Shown here in pieces: positions 7,208-16,564 of a stretch of 46,576 nt of DNA. The DNA is from SIG447 sp045577075 (GTDB lineage Bacteria > Bacillota > Clostridia > UMGS1883 > UMGS1540). Numbering within the stretch: position 1 is the first letter of the stretch; each line of letters starts with the position of its first letter. Under the pieces are notes generated by a model that was not told where the DNA came from, did no database searches, and saw nothing but the letters and a program-made list of their open reading frames with translations. The DNA lies in assembly GCA_045577075.1 (NCBI GenBank), contig JAZNHR010000032.1, positions 1-46,576 on the forward strand. Direction: 5' to 3'. Both the position numbers and the translations under genes were made by a program.

Positions 7208-8347
7208 TCATACCTCCTCAAAAAACGTGTCGGGGCGAGTAGGGTCAAAGCACTCGTTTGCCCACATGAAGGTAACCATGTCCCCTTCCCCGAGATTTTC
7301 GATGTTATGGGTGTAGCCGGGGGGGATGTCCACCACCTCATGCTCTTCGCCGGACACAAAATATTCGTGCACCGCCTTTTCCCCGATTTTCCGAAGGCGA
7401 ATTACGCCCCTGCCACTGACCACCATGAATTTTTCATTTTTCGTATTGTGCCAATGGTTTCCTTTTATAATGCCCGGCTTTGAAACGTTGACGCTAAACT
7501 GGCCGCGCTCGGCCGTGCGAAGAATTTCCGTAAAGCTACCGCGCACATCTTCGTGTTTTATAAGGGGATAGGCGCACCCGTCGCCGGGCAGATAGGAAAG
7601 ATACGTCGCATACAGTTTTTTCGAAAAGCCTTGCATCTCGGGCACTTCCAGGGTCTTGCGGCTTTCCGCAAAGCCATAAAGAAGGTCGGCAATTTCCCCG
7701 AGGGTGATTTGATGGGAAACGGGAACCGTGCAAAAGTCGCCGTCTTTTTCTATTTTCCCCGAAAGGAGACCAAGTAGCGCGTCTATGACGTCATCAATAT
7801 AGCAAAGGGTCATTTTATGTGCCCTGTCGTTTACCGTAATAGGAAGCCCTCGCGCAATGTTATGGCAAAACGTTGCCACGGCGCTGTTATAATTAGGGCG
7901 GCACCACTTCCCGAAAAGGTTGGGAAAGCGATATACGTATACGGGCGCACCTGTGCGCCTGCCGTAGGCAAAGAACAAATCCTCGCCCGCCTTTTTCGAG
8001 CGACCATAGGGGTTTTCAAGGCTTGCCTGCATGGACGAGGAAAGCATGACGGGGCACTTGTTCCCGTGCTTTTCCAGGGTTTTCAGAAGGGTTTCCCCAA
8101 AGCCGAAGTTGCCTTCCATGAATTCTTCTTCTTTTTCCGGGCGGTTGACGCCGGCAAGGTTAAACACGAAGTCCGCCTCCCGGCAGTATGCGTCCAGAAG
8201 GTGCGGCGGCGTGTCTAAATCATAGGGCAAAATCGTGATGTCCTCGGAAAGGCCACGGGTTTTGTCCTTCCCGTCCCGTATGTTTTCCAGGGCGCTAACG
8301 AGATTTTTCCCGACAAATCCGGCGGCGCCGGTGATGAGTATCTGCAT
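7208..8347 (-). CDS. capF: CapF/FnlB: bifunctional reductase with C-terminal cupin (379 aa)
   Basis: The N-terminal 250 residues are an extended SDR with TGAAGFVG (6-13) and Y114-x3-K118. Residues 290-370 form a cupin with a metal set at H298, H300, E305 and H347 (GNHWHNTKNEK). This two-domain layout is typical of CapF, in which the cupin epimerises C3 and the SDR reduces the 4-keto group on the way to UDP-L-FucNAc. AGGAGG precedes the ATG by 7 bp. Its stop overlaps the capG start region. Confidence 0.95.
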   Translation of the reverse strand: MQILITGAAGFVGKNLVSALENIRDGKDKTRGLSEDITILPYDLDTPPHLLDAYCREADFVFNLAGVNRPEKEEEFMEGNFGFGETLLKTLEKHGNKCPVMLSSSMQASLENPYGRSKKAGEDLFFAYGRRTGAPVYVYRFPNLFGKWCRPNYNSAVATFCHNIARGLPITVNDRAHKMTLCYIDDVIDALLGLLSGKIEKDGDFCTVPVSHQITLGEIADLLYGFAESRKTLEVPEMQGFSKKLYATYLSYLPGDGCAYPLIKHEDVRGSFTEILRTAERGQFSVNVSKPGIIKGNHWHNTKNEKFMVVSGRGVIRLRKIGEKAVHEYFVSGEEHEVVDIPPGYTHNIENLGEGDMVTFMWANECFDPTRPDTFFEEV

Positions 8348-8358
8348 TTCTTTCCCTC

Positions 8359-9489
8359 CTATAAGCCCACGGTCTTGATGTGGTCGGCAATGCGCACCGC
8401 CACTTTTTCCATTTCTGCCGTTTTCGGCACGGGGGCGGTTTTTCGCCCGTGGATGAGTCTATCCAAAATGCGTTTTATATAGTAATACCAAAGTAAATAT
8501 TTTCTTTTTCGAAGGGCAGGGTAGAGAATGGACATGGTATGCATTGTGGGGAATACGGCGCGAAAGCCCGTTTTCCCCTTCCCGTCCCGAAGGGACAGCA
8601 CCTTCTCATGTACCGCGGCGTGCTCGCGGCTGCCGTAAAGGCCACTTTCCAAAACATACTGTTCCATGGAAGAAAGCAGGTCCGTTCTTTCTCCTTCGCC
8701 AAACCACATGCGGGAAAGGGCAATGACGTTTTTCGCAAACGCCGAAAGCCCCAGCTTTTCCAGTTCCTTTTTTATATAGACAAAATCCAGATTTGGCTTT
8801 TGGGAAAGGAATACAAACACGTCGAGAAACGCTCTGGGGCCAATGCCCGTTCCTTTATAGTGCTTTGCAAGATGCACAATGTGGTAGATAAAAAAATCCT
8901 CGTCGGAAAGCACAGATTCGCCTTCCGCCGTCTTTTTTGCCTTCTCCCAAATATCTCCATAGTAGGCGTGCCACGTTTTAAATTGTGCCGAAACCATGTC
9001 CAGATGGATTTCCAAATGTACCTGTTTTTCGTTCACGGCATTCAATTCGCGCACGTTTTCAAAGTTTATGCAAAAGCCCAAATCCCCCAGAATTTCTTTT
9101 GCCGCCGCGGCGTGGGTAGGTGGAATCAAAATATCAATGTCCCCCATATAGCGCATGTCGGAAGAAGGGTACAGGTGCTTTAGGACGTATCCCTTTAAAA
9201 GTATGTACGGGATTTCCCGTTTTTTAAGGGCGCCAAGGAAAGCAGAAAGTGCTTTTTCCTGCTCTGCCTCCTGTGCGATGGCGCGAAAAATGCCGGTTTC
9301 AAGCCTTGCCCAGGCGGCAGGGTCTATTCTGTCCTTCCTGTCCGCAAGAGCATATGCCACGATATTTTCCATTCCAAAATTTCTCGCCGCCGCATGCACC
9401 TCGAAAAGATTCGGGGTGTCCTGGGGGAGTTCCCCTTCGCCGCATGCCGCACGGCGCGCGGCCAAAAGTATAAACTGCTGTATGTCCAT
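8359..9489 (-). CDS. Nucleotidyltransferase-fold protein of the NTP_transf_5 type (376 aa)
   Basis: A member of the uncharacterised nucleotidyltransferase family (PF14907-like). The diagnostic stretch runs from LLKG at about residue 98 through DMRYMGDIDILI, where the two Asp of GDIDIL would bind metal. The length is usual. It sits between capE and capF, which are normally adjacent, with 9 and 11 bp gaps, so it is translated as part of the operon. Members occur in many polysaccharide clusters, and some belong to peptide-modifying pathways. Its substrate is unknown and it is not needed for the known CapEFG chemistry. Confidence 0.85.
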   Translation of the reverse strand: MDIQQFILLAARRAACGEGELPQDTPNLFEVHAAARNFGMENIVAYALADRKDRIDPAAWARLETGIFRAIAQEAEQEKALSAFLGALKKREIPYILLKGYVLKHLYPSSDMRYMGDIDILIPPTHAAAAKEILGDLGFCINFENVRELNAVNEKQVHLEIHLDMVSAQFKTWHAYYGDIWEKAKKTAEGESVLSDEDFFIYHIVHLAKHYKGTGIGPRAFLDVFVFLSQKPNLDFVYIKKELEKLGLSAFAKNVIALSRMWFGEGERTDLLSSMEQYVLESGLYGSREHAAVHEKVLSLRDGKGKTGFRAVFPTMHTMSILYPALRKRKYLLWYYYIKRILDRLIHGRKTAPVPKTAEMEKVAVRIADHIKTVGL

Positions 9490-9498
9490 GAAAACCCT

Positions 9499-10530
9499 CT
9501 ATTTCTCCAGTTCTTCCCTGATGTAACGAAGGGCAAGCAGCCGTTCCTTCACTGCCTCCGTATCTAAAAGCCGTGTGTTGTTTGAGTTAAACTCGGAAAG
9601 ACGCGTCCGTTCGCGATTGCCGTCTTTAAAATATTTATCGTAGTTTAAATCGCGCCGGTCAGCCGGCACGCGGTAGAAATCGCCCATATCCTCCGCCACG
9701 GCGCACTCCTCGTTTGTAAGAAGGGTTTCGTACATCTTTTCCCCGTGGCGAATGCCGATAATTTTAATATCCTCTTTTTTGCCGCCAAACAGCTCGCAAA
9801 CGGCCTGGGCCTGGGTTTCAATGGTGCAGGCAGGCGCTTTTTGTACGAGAATATCACCGCTTTCACCATTTTGGAAGGCAAAGAGCACAAGGTCCACCGC
9901 TTCTTCAAGGCTCATGATAAAGCGCGTCATGGAAGGCTCTGTAATGGTGATGGCTTCGCCGGCACGAATTTGGTCAATCCAAAGGGGAATTACGGAGCCG
10001 CGGGAGCACATAACGTTGCCGTATCGCGTACAGCAAATCTCCGTTTTGTCGGGAGAAACCGTTCTCGATTTTGCCACCGCCACCTTTTCCATCATAGCTT
10101 TGGAGGTGCCCATGGCGTTTACGGGGTATGCCGCCTTGTCGGTGGAAAGGCAGATGACTTTACGAACGCCTGCCTCAATCGCCGCCGTCAGGACGTTTTC
10201 CGTCCCAAGGACGTTGGTCTTCACCGCTTCGATGGGGAAAAACTCGCAGGAGGGCACTTGCTTGAGTGCCGCGGCATGGAAAATATAGTCCACCCCGTGC
10301 ATGGCGTTTTTTACGCTCCCGAGGTCCCGGACGTCGCCGAGATAAAATTTGATTTTCCCTGCATGGGCAGGATATTTTGCCTGATATTCATGGCGCATAT
10401 CGTCCTGCTTTTTCTCATCACGAGAGAAAATACGGATTTCACCGATGTCCGTTTCGAGAAAACGGTTTAACACAGCATTGCCAAATGACCCCGTGCCGCC
10501 GGTAATGAGTAAGGTTTTATCTTTGAACAA
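9499..10530 (-). CDS. capE: CapE/FnlA: UDP-GlcNAc 4,6-dehydratase/5-epimerase (343 aa)
   Basis: An extended SDR of the polysaccharide-biosynthesis type. GGTGSFG is at 11-17. The usual YxxxK is M140-x3-K144 (NAMGTSK) after STDKAAYP, as in the CapE/FnlA group. It starts the UDP-L-FucNAc pathway by making the 5-epimerised 4-keto-6-deoxy sugar. The start is TTG: no in-frame ATG lies upstream, AGGAG is 9 bp away, and the TTG start restores the family N-terminus MFKDKTLLITGG. The gene overlaps the end of the preceding one by 14 bp. Confidence 0.94.
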   Translation of the reverse strand: MFKDKTLLITGGTGSFGNAVLNRFLETDIGEIRIFSRDEKKQDDMRHEYQAKYPAHAGKIKFYLGDVRDLGSVKNAMHGVDYIFHAAALKQVPSCEFFPIEAVKTNVLGTENVLTAAIEAGVRKVICLSTDKAAYPVNAMGTSKAMMEKVAVAKSRTVSPDKTEICCTRYGNVMCSRGSVIPLWIDQIRAGEAITITEPSMTRFIMSLEEAVDLVLFAFQNGESGDILVQKAPACTIETQAQAVCELFGGKKEDIKIIGIRHGEKMYETLLTNEECAVAEDMGDFYRVPADRRDLNYDKYFKDGNRERTRLSEFNSNNTRLLDTEAVKERLLALRYIREELEK

Positions 10531-11677
10531 AATGCATCGCTCCTTTGACTATTCGCTTTAGTTTTGACACAAGCCGTGTCGCAAAGCTCCGTTTCGTATA
10601 TTTTCCCACCGCTTCTTTAAAGGTTTCAGTAGTAACATTTCGAAGGAATGCCGCCCGTTTTAGGGGCTTTTCTGCAGATTGAAATGCCGCCGTATTATAA
10701 CACACCGCCGTGTGAATGTCAACAGGTTGAAACTGCATTTTCTCCCTGATAAACGCAAACAGTTTTTCACCCTTTTGCGAGTTTACAAATACCAAAGATG
10801 TCCCCTTGTCGTCATCCATCTCCGGCAGAACCGTGTTGACGCCCCAAAAATCTGCCAGCGTAATATCGCTTTGCCGCTCCAGGGTTTTCGTTCGGCAGTG
10901 ATAGCAGGAAGGTCTTAAATCCATGTTTTGCAAAAAGGCTTTCATGTATAAATCATTTTGAAACTTCTCTGTATAAGTTTTGCCGTTTTCAAAGATGAAT
11001 TTAACAGAAAATGTCTTCCAGCCGCTCTCCTTTTCCCGGAACCTTGCCGTCTTTATTTTGCCATCCGCTTTCGCCTCCCGATATTTTTTATAGATTTCCC
11101 ATATTTTCGGCGCGGGCACACCGTGACAAATTATATCTTGTAAAAGCAGATTTTCGTATTCTTTCCCAAGGAAAGACACAAGACCTGCAATCTGGCAAGG
11201 CGTTCCCGAAAAAAGCACCTGTCTGCCTGCCTCTAAAAATTGTTTTGCCTCTTTATAAGCATTCCCGATGGTGCTTTGCACATATTTCGAGCCGCGAAGC
11301 TTATATAGATCCGCAGCGTTTTCTATATAGGCATGGTGCACCTGAAGTTTTGCATCAAACGCCGCCCCGAACACAACACCGCCGCAGTCTAAAACAGCCT
11401 CCGCCAACAGGGAAAAAACGCCGCCCGACGAGCTTTCTTCCCGCACCTTTTCTTCCCTGTTTATGCAGGCATACGCCATAGGCTTTGGGTTTCGCGGCAA
11501 TTCGTTCTCTATAGGGCAGACCGCGATACATCTGCCGCAGGAAACACAGGTGGTTTCGTCAATCTCCGGGTGCAGAAAACCTTCCCGGTCAGGGCGCATG
11601 GTAATGCTTCCCTGGGGGCATACGCTGTAACACGCATGGCAACCGGTGCAATCCTTTTTATTTATGATTTTCGGCAT
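10517..11677 (-). CDS. Ferredoxin-type protein with F420-hydrogenase beta-subunit (FrhB-like) domain (386 aa)
   Basis: Residues 5-57 form a two-[4Fe-4S] ferredoxin: CTGCHACYSVCP and CVSCGRCIAVCP. The rest matches the FrhB/FdhB-like N and C domains, with GTPCQIAGL, CHGV and ADFWGV. Proteins of this kind often occur beside polysaccharide pyruvyl transferases in capsule clusters, as here, but their reaction is unknown; a redox step on a sugar or the pyruvyl group is a guess. GGAGG precedes the ATG, and the gene overlaps the end of wzx by 16 bp. Confidence 0.88.
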   Translation of the reverse strand: MPKIINKKDCTGCHACYSVCPQGSITMRPDREGFLHPEIDETTCVSCGRCIAVCPIENELPRNPKPMAYACINREEKVREESSSGGVFSLLAEAVLDCGGVVFGAAFDAKLQVHHAYIENAADLYKLRGSKYVQSTIGNAYKEAKQFLEAGRQVLFSGTPCQIAGLVSFLGKEYENLLLQDIICHGVPAPKIWEIYKKYREAKADGKIKTARFREKESGWKTFSVKFIFENGKTYTEKFQNDLYMKAFLQNMDLRPSCYHCRTKTLERQSDITLADFWGVNTVLPEMDDDKGTSLVFVNSQKGEKLFAFIREKMQFQPVDIHTAVCYNTAAFQSAEKPLKRAAFLRNVTTETFKEAVGKYTKRSFATRLVSKLKRIVKGAMHFVQR

Positions 11678-13191
11678 ATCTTTCCTCCCAGTCCCTTTAG
11701 CGGTTTGCGAACAAGATCTTTCTCTATATCATTTAAGCCCAAAAGCCACATAAATCCAGCATATAGACCGCAATATACAATGATAACGCCCATCAGTCCG
11801 CCGATTTGGTCAATGGGAATAAACCTTTTTAGCAAAAGCCCTCCGCCGACAGACAGAATAATTGCCGGCATAAGCTTTCCGATTTCCTTCCAAAACGCTA
11901 TGATATCCAACCCGATTTTTTTGTGATAATACCAATTCATAAAAAGGCCGTTCCCCAAAAAGAGAGACAGCATGGTCCCTACTGCCGCACCGGTCGCGCC
12001 CCACCATTTAATCAGGGGAATGCTGATGAAAATATTTGTAACGGCAATGCATAAATACGCCACGGACCGCACTTTATGCTTATTCTGCGCGCGCTGGATT
12101 TCAATGCCAAGATTCTGTATGATAGGAATGGTGACGGGAAGTATAAGATACAGCCCGATTCGATAGGCTTCTCCGTAGCTCTCGCCTGCCCAAAGGCGAA
12201 TAAACGCTTCGCCAAACAGAACATAGCCGGAAACAATCAGCCCGGCAATTAAAAACTGAAGTCTTCCCACTTTGTTAAACAGGTTGCTCACACTTTTCAT
12301 GTCCCGTTTCTCGGCAACACTAAAATTAACCTTAGGGATAAACACCCCAGAAATTCCGGTGGAAAAGTTTAGATATAACGTGTTTAATTGCCCTGCAACA
12401 CCGTATACCGCAACTGCCGCCGTACCAATCATTCTCCCCAGCAAGAATTTATCTACGCTCCAGTTAATTTGGTCTACAATCATGTTTAGAAAAATAAAGA
12501 ATGTAAATGCCCACATTTCCTTCAGCAAGGCAAACTCCAGATTTCGGAACGAAATCTGCATATGCAGCTTGCGAAAGCAAAAATATATATTTACGCACAA
12601 AACGACTGCCGCGAGTAAAACCGAAACAGAAACCATACTTATGGAGTCATATCCAAGAAACAACAGCGACACCGTAATAAAGGGACTGAAGAGAGCACGT
12701 AAAAATTCCAAAAATCTCTGAAAGAAAAATCTTTCATGTGCAGTTACAAAGCCGGCAAACACACTGTTTATAAATGTAATCGCCAAATTTACTACCATTA
12801 AAGCCATTAAAACGCGTGCTTTTTCAAGTTCTGCACTTGTAAGGCCTTGGCCAAAAATCAAATCCGCCTTCCATGTCATGAGTGCCCCCAAAACGATACA
12901 AAGACAGGAAATGACTGCAAAAATCAGAAAAAAGATGCCGTTTAACCGTGCAATGCCAGCTCTATCTTCTTTCACTTTACAGCGCGCAAAAAAACGAATA
13001 TATCCCGAGCCAAATCCCAGACTCAAAAGACTGAGGTAATGTACAACAGAATACACAAGCTGATAAAGACCGTATTCACTTTGTCCGAGGAGGCGCAGCA
13101 TTACGGGCGTATAAATAAGCCCGCTTAACACATGCACACCCTGCGTGGCATATGATAAAAACGCCCCTGCCTTTAATTGATTGACCTTCAA
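11662..13191 (-). CDS. Wzx-type polysaccharide flippase (509 aa)
   Basis: An oligosaccharide flippase of the MOP/PST superfamily. Hydrophobic segments run from about residue 8 to 495, compatible with 12-14 membrane helices, and include the GxYQLVYS region early on. It should move undecaprenyl-diphosphate-linked repeat units across the membrane. The start is TTG sharing bases with the stop of the preceding gene (TTGA), with AAGGG 8 bp upstream; the next Met is residue 30, inside the fold. The gene is visibly A+T-richer than the cap genes, as is common for wzx. Confidence 0.9.
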   Translation of the reverse strand: MKVNQLKAGAFLSYATQGVHVLSGLIYTPVMLRLLGQSEYGLYQLVYSVVHYLSLLSLGFGSGYIRFFARCKVKEDRAGIARLNGIFFLIFAVISCLCIVLGALMTWKADLIFGQGLTSAELEKARVLMALMVVNLAITFINSVFAGFVTAHERFFFQRFLEFLRALFSPFITVSLLFLGYDSISMVSVSVLLAAVVLCVNIYFCFRKLHMQISFRNLEFALLKEMWAFTFFIFLNMIVDQINWSVDKFLLGRMIGTAAVAVYGVAGQLNTLYLNFSTGISGVFIPKVNFSVAEKRDMKSVSNLFNKVGRLQFLIAGLIVSGYVLFGEAFIRLWAGESYGEAYRIGLYLILPVTIPIIQNLGIEIQRAQNKHKVRSVAYLCIAVTNIFISIPLIKWWGATGAAVGTMLSLFLGNGLFMNWYYHKKIGLDIIAFWKEIGKLMPAIILSVGGGLLLKRFIPIDQIGGLMGVIIVYCGLYAGFMWLLGLNDIEKDLVRKPLKGLGGKICRKS

Positions 13192-14363
13192 GCTTTTTGC
13201 CCTTCTTTCAGCTCTTTTATATACCTTTTTGCAAGCAGTGCCTTCTCCGCATAAGACGGAATAAACGCCTCAAGATGCTTCCGGATTTCCGTTTCGTTTT
13301 CCATAAGCCACCGAAACGCCGCCGTCAGCTCATCCTCATTTTGCAGGCTCTGCACGGGCAAAACATACTGTTTGTCCGTGCCAAAAATATCCTTCGCAAT
13401 CCCCTTTGCCTTTACAGAATATCCAACCACAAGGGTGGGCACAAAAGAAGAATACGCGGCAATAGTGGCATGGGTTCTGGCGCCGACAAAGAATCGGCAA
13501 TTTGCAATATACCCTTTCAGCACCATACAGTTTGCATCTTCTATAAGGACGACACGTCCCGTATCCCGAAATTCTTCCTGCAAAGCGCGAAGAACCGTTC
13601 TGTCATCACTGCCCCTTACCACCACATGGGGAATAAGTGCAATTTGCAGGCTTGTATTTTCAATAATGAACCGCATAAGCGCCCTATAGTTTGCCATGGT
13701 AATCCCGGGCACGGTTTCTTCGCCCGTGATTAGGGGGCTTACGTTAATACCCACCGTTTTCCCCGGTATAAAGCCGTTCGGAAAGTCTTTTTCCACTTTT
13801 GGCAGGGTAAAGGCAGAGTCCGACACCAGCTTTGCGTTTTCTATGCCGACAGAAAGAAGTGCCTCGTAGGTAAGGCTTTCTCTTGCCAAAATCAAAGAAT
13901 ACCGTTTTAAATCCTGTACAACCTCCACCTTTTGCAAAAGGGCAGGCTCTATGGAGCAGCCAAAGAGAACGGTGTGCATTCCCTTAATCCCAAAAAACGT
14001 ATTGTACTGGGCAAGGAGCTTATAAAATTCGCCATAACAATAATTGTCGCCGCCTGCCGAGAGGGCAACTGCACCTTTTTTTAAAGCCTGTCGAATATTT
14101 TTCGTCCTGTACCGCATTAAGGCATGGCGGTCAAGGCGCGTCCTTTTCAGTAGCCCCGCGAAGAGTCCTCCGACGCTTCGTACCGTAGGCATCCGTTCCG
14201 CAACAGAACGAATGCTTTTTTCCTGTATATACTTTTCTTCCGTCGCCTTGTCCTTGCAAAGAGACAAAACCGGCTCATCCATGACACTTTGAATTGTTCT
14301 TGTCAAGGCTTCACAGCCGTGGTTTTCTGCCGGACCGTTGCCGTACAAAAGCATCTGCTCCAT
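13188..14363 (-). CDS. Polysaccharide pyruvyl transferase family protein (391 aa)
   Basis: A GT-B-like pyruvyltransferase of the CsaB/WcaK family, which adds ketal pyruvate to sugars from phosphoenolpyruvate. Family features include the start LLYGNGPAENHGCEA, SAGGDNYCYG, RESLTYE, and VGARTHATIAAYSS near the C-terminus, with the conserved R-x-H. CsaB pyruvylates the wall polymer that SLH domains bind. The two SLH proteins in this window would need such a ligand, so this gene may link the operon to S-layer anchoring. That is inference, since family members also decorate exopolysaccharides. GAGGA precedes the ATG. Confidence 0.9.
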   Translation of the reverse strand: MEQMLLYGNGPAENHGCEALTRTIQSVMDEPVLSLCKDKATEEKYIQEKSIRSVAERMPTVRSVGGLFAGLLKRTRLDRHALMRYRTKNIRQALKKGAVALSAGGDNYCYGEFYKLLAQYNTFFGIKGMHTVLFGCSIEPALLQKVEVVQDLKRYSLILARESLTYEALLSVGIENAKLVSDSAFTLPKVEKDFPNGFIPGKTVGINVSPLITGEETVPGITMANYRALMRFIIENTSLQIALIPHVVVRGSDDRTVLRALQEEFRDTGRVVLIEDANCMVLKGYIANCRFFVGARTHATIAAYSSFVPTLVVGYSVKAKGIAKDIFGTDKQYVLPVQSLQNEDELTAAFRWLMENETEIRKHLEAFIPSYAEKALLAKRYIKELKEGQKA

Positions 14364-14373
14364 TTTCTTTTCC

Positions 14374-15411
14374 TCATTTTATTATTTTTCGAATTGCCGC
14401 CAGCCCGCTTCTAATCTTTTTCCTCGCAAAAGCGGGTAAGGCTTCCAGGTAAAACCGTCCCGGTTTTTCCGCGGCTTTGCATATCGTTTGAAATGTTTCC
14501 TGCATATTATGCGGCAAAGCGGTTTCCTCTACCGCCGCAAGTTCTGTTTTTAACAATTTTAAATACCGATAATAGTCATCACTTTTCCGACTTAGGTTAT
14601 CCCGGCACAAAATCTCCTGAATGGTTTCATAATAGAGCTTCGCCACCGAAAGCGCAACATGCCCATATAATCGTGGGTACTTCTGCAAAATATATGCTTG
14701 TTGTCTGCGAAGTGCCGCCTCCGTAAGTTCTGTTTTTATGGCGTCATACGCCTTTTGCTCCGTGCTCCCTGCTCGGATGTTTTGGATGTATCCGATTTGC
14801 GGAAGAAACACAAGGCCCCACGCACCACCCAAAACCTCGTGTAAAATATGGACATCCTCCCTGCAACGCGTGGCAGGAAATCGGATTTTGTCGAACAACT
14901 GCGCTTTATAAAGCTTATCGCACATGCCGGTGAAAATTTTCCCCGTCACATACGCCTCCATAATTGCTTCTCCTTCAAGCACGGTTTGCTTTGAAACCGT
15001 TTTCCCGTCTGCCTGCCTTCCCGTGTAGGTACTGACGCTTCGAATGCCGCATATTGCAATGTCGCATCCCTCTTCCTGCATTGCGGCTACCATGTTGCTA
15101 AACATATCCGGCTCTATACGGTCGTCGCTGTCTACAAAAGCAATATATTCGCCTTTGCTTTCGTCAAGAGCACGGTTTCGCGCGGCACCCTGCCCGGCAT
15201 TTTCTTGCCGAAGCACTTTAACCCGCTCGTCCTTCTCGGCGTACAAATCGCAAATCTCGCCACTGCCATCGGTAGAGCCGTCATCAATCAAAATCACTTC
15301 CAGCGCGCTGTACTTTTGCGCGAGAATCGACTCAATACATTCTTTAAGATATTCCTTTGTGTTATATACCGGCACAATTACGCTGATTTGGTTCTTAACT
15401 TTTCTTTCCAT
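14374..15411 (-). CDS. Glycosyltransferase family 2 (345 aa)
   Basis: A GT-A transferase. The N-terminus has ISVIVPVYNTKEYL, then IDDGSTDGSG and the metal motif DSDD in AFVDSDDRI. The C-terminal third is basic and amphipathic and should lie on the membrane. The ATG at 15411 is taken as the start because GGAG lies 10 bp upstream and the family N-terminus begins there; an open frame reaching back to 15597 overlaps the previous gene. Overlap with that gene is 17 bp. The sugar donor cannot be told. Confidence 0.92.
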   Translation of the reverse strand: MERKVKNQISVIVPVYNTKEYLKECIESILAQKYSALEVILIDDGSTDGSGEICDLYAEKDERVKVLRQENAGQGAARNRALDESKGEYIAFVDSDDRIEPDMFSNMVAAMQEEGCDIAICGIRSVSTYTGRQADGKTVSKQTVLEGEAIMEAYVTGKIFTGMCDKLYKAQLFDKIRFPATRCREDVHILHEVLGGAWGLVFLPQIGYIQNIRAGSTEQKAYDAIKTELTEAALRRQQAYILQKYPRLYGHVALSVAKLYYETIQEILCRDNLSRKSDDYYRYLKLLKTELAAVEETALPHNMQETFQTICKAAEKPGRFYLEALPAFARKKIRSGLAAIRKIIK

Positions 15412-16564
15412 ACCAATTATTCTCCAAGACCTCCGCCCTCGCACCGGGACCCAATAAAACCCGTGGCTTCTTCGTGCCGTTTTGCATACCTTCTGCCAAT
15501 TTGTAAAACGCATCAGCCGCGTTTTCCGGATTCCAAACCGCGCGCATTGTTTCGTAAGCGGCGTTTCCCATGTGCCGTCTTTTTTTGCTGTTTTCAAGTA
15601 AAAACGCCGTCTTTTTACAAAGGGCTTTTATATCCCCGTTTTTGTATAAAAGGCCGTTTTCGCCGTTTTGAATCAGATACGGTGCCGCGCCCGTGGCGGC
15701 ATTTGCCAAAAGGGCACAGCCGCTATTCATCGCTTCGTTTAAAACGGCACCCCAGCCTTCCTGAAAATCAGAAGTAGCAAGAAATATTTCCGCTTTTTCC
15801 ATAAGGGTGCGCACCTTGTCCGCCGGCATACTGCCTGTAAGGGTTATAAAGTTTTCCAGATTCTTGCGTTCTATCATTTTGCGGATGCGGGGCATTTCAC
15901 CGCCGTCCCCCACCATGGTAAGATGAAAGTCTTTGCCTTTTTTTCGCAAATATTCTGCTACTCGGACTGCCGCCTCGGGGTGTTTCCAATCTATAAATCT
16001 GCCGACCCAGAGCAGGGAGCCGGGTGTTTTGTCTGCCATAAGCTTCTCTATGTCGTATGCCTGTACCTTGGGGAAATAGCCCCACTTAAAGCATTTTTTT
16101 GCATCAAAGCCGCAAAGGGCTAAATCATGGGAAGCATAGGCACTGGCACACAAGACATACAGGTTTTTATCTTTATATTTTGTAAAGCCGTTATAAATTT
16201 TCTTTCGTGTTGTAGGAACAAACCGCCGGTATGTTCCCTTTTTTAAAGGTCTTTCCGAATAGCGGAAGGTAAGCCTGTTCTTTTCCATGCGCTTTTGAAA
16301 ATATATCTCATCGCCCGAGCCGAAAATCAAAACGTCACTCTCCACACACCAGTCAAGGGCTTCTTTCGCCTGTGCCTCACTTTCATAGGGGCGGAGAATA
16401 AATGCATGCTTTTTATTCAGGTCTGCATACCCGAGGCGAAGGCGTTCCTCCTCAATCGGCGTGCAGGCAATAAAGCGGTATGCGCCCCCCGTCAGGCTGT
16501 ACAGTGCCTTCGACAGTTCTTCCTGATGGTGGTTCATAAAGTTTGAACAAAAGGCTATTTTCAT
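15395..16564 (-). CDS. Glycosyltransferase family 4 (389 aa)
   Basis: A GT-B transferase. The C-terminal nucleotide-sugar half has LLWVGRFIDWKHP, VGDGGEMP, LTGSMP and the EGWGAVLNEAMNSG loop with E-x7-E. It should act at the cytoplasmic face on the lipid-linked repeat unit. The ATG at 16564 shares a base with the stop of the Wzy gene (TGATG), so translation is probably coupled. Confidence 0.92.
   Translation of the reverse strand: MKIAFCSNFMNHHQEELSKALYSLTGGAYRFIACTPIEEERLRLGYADLNKKHAFILRPYESEAQAKEALDWCVESDVLIFGSGDEIYFQKRMEKNRLTFRYSERPLKKGTYRRFVPTTRKKIYNGFTKYKDKNLYVLCASAYASHDLALCGFDAKKCFKWGYFPKVQAYDIEKLMADKTPGSLLWVGRFIDWKHPEAAVRVAEYLRKKGKDFHLTMVGDGGEMPRIRKMIERKNLENFITLTGSMPADKVRTLMEKAEIFLATSDFQEGWGAVLNEAMNSGCALLANAATGAAPYLIQNGENGLLYKNGDIKALCKKTAFLLENSKKRRHMGNAAYETMRAVWNPENAADAFYKLAEGMQNGTKKPRVLLGPGARAEVLENNWYGKKS

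Noticed and set aside
8539..9183. 214-codon plus-strand frame inside the nucleotidyltransferase-fold gene
   Set aside because: Antisense to a gene with clear domain motifs; no ribosome site and no recognisable domain.
15412..15597. N-terminal extension of the GT2 gene ending at 14374
   Set aside because: The extension lies within the previous gene in another frame, and the family N-terminus starts at the ATG at 15411 with a ribosome site.
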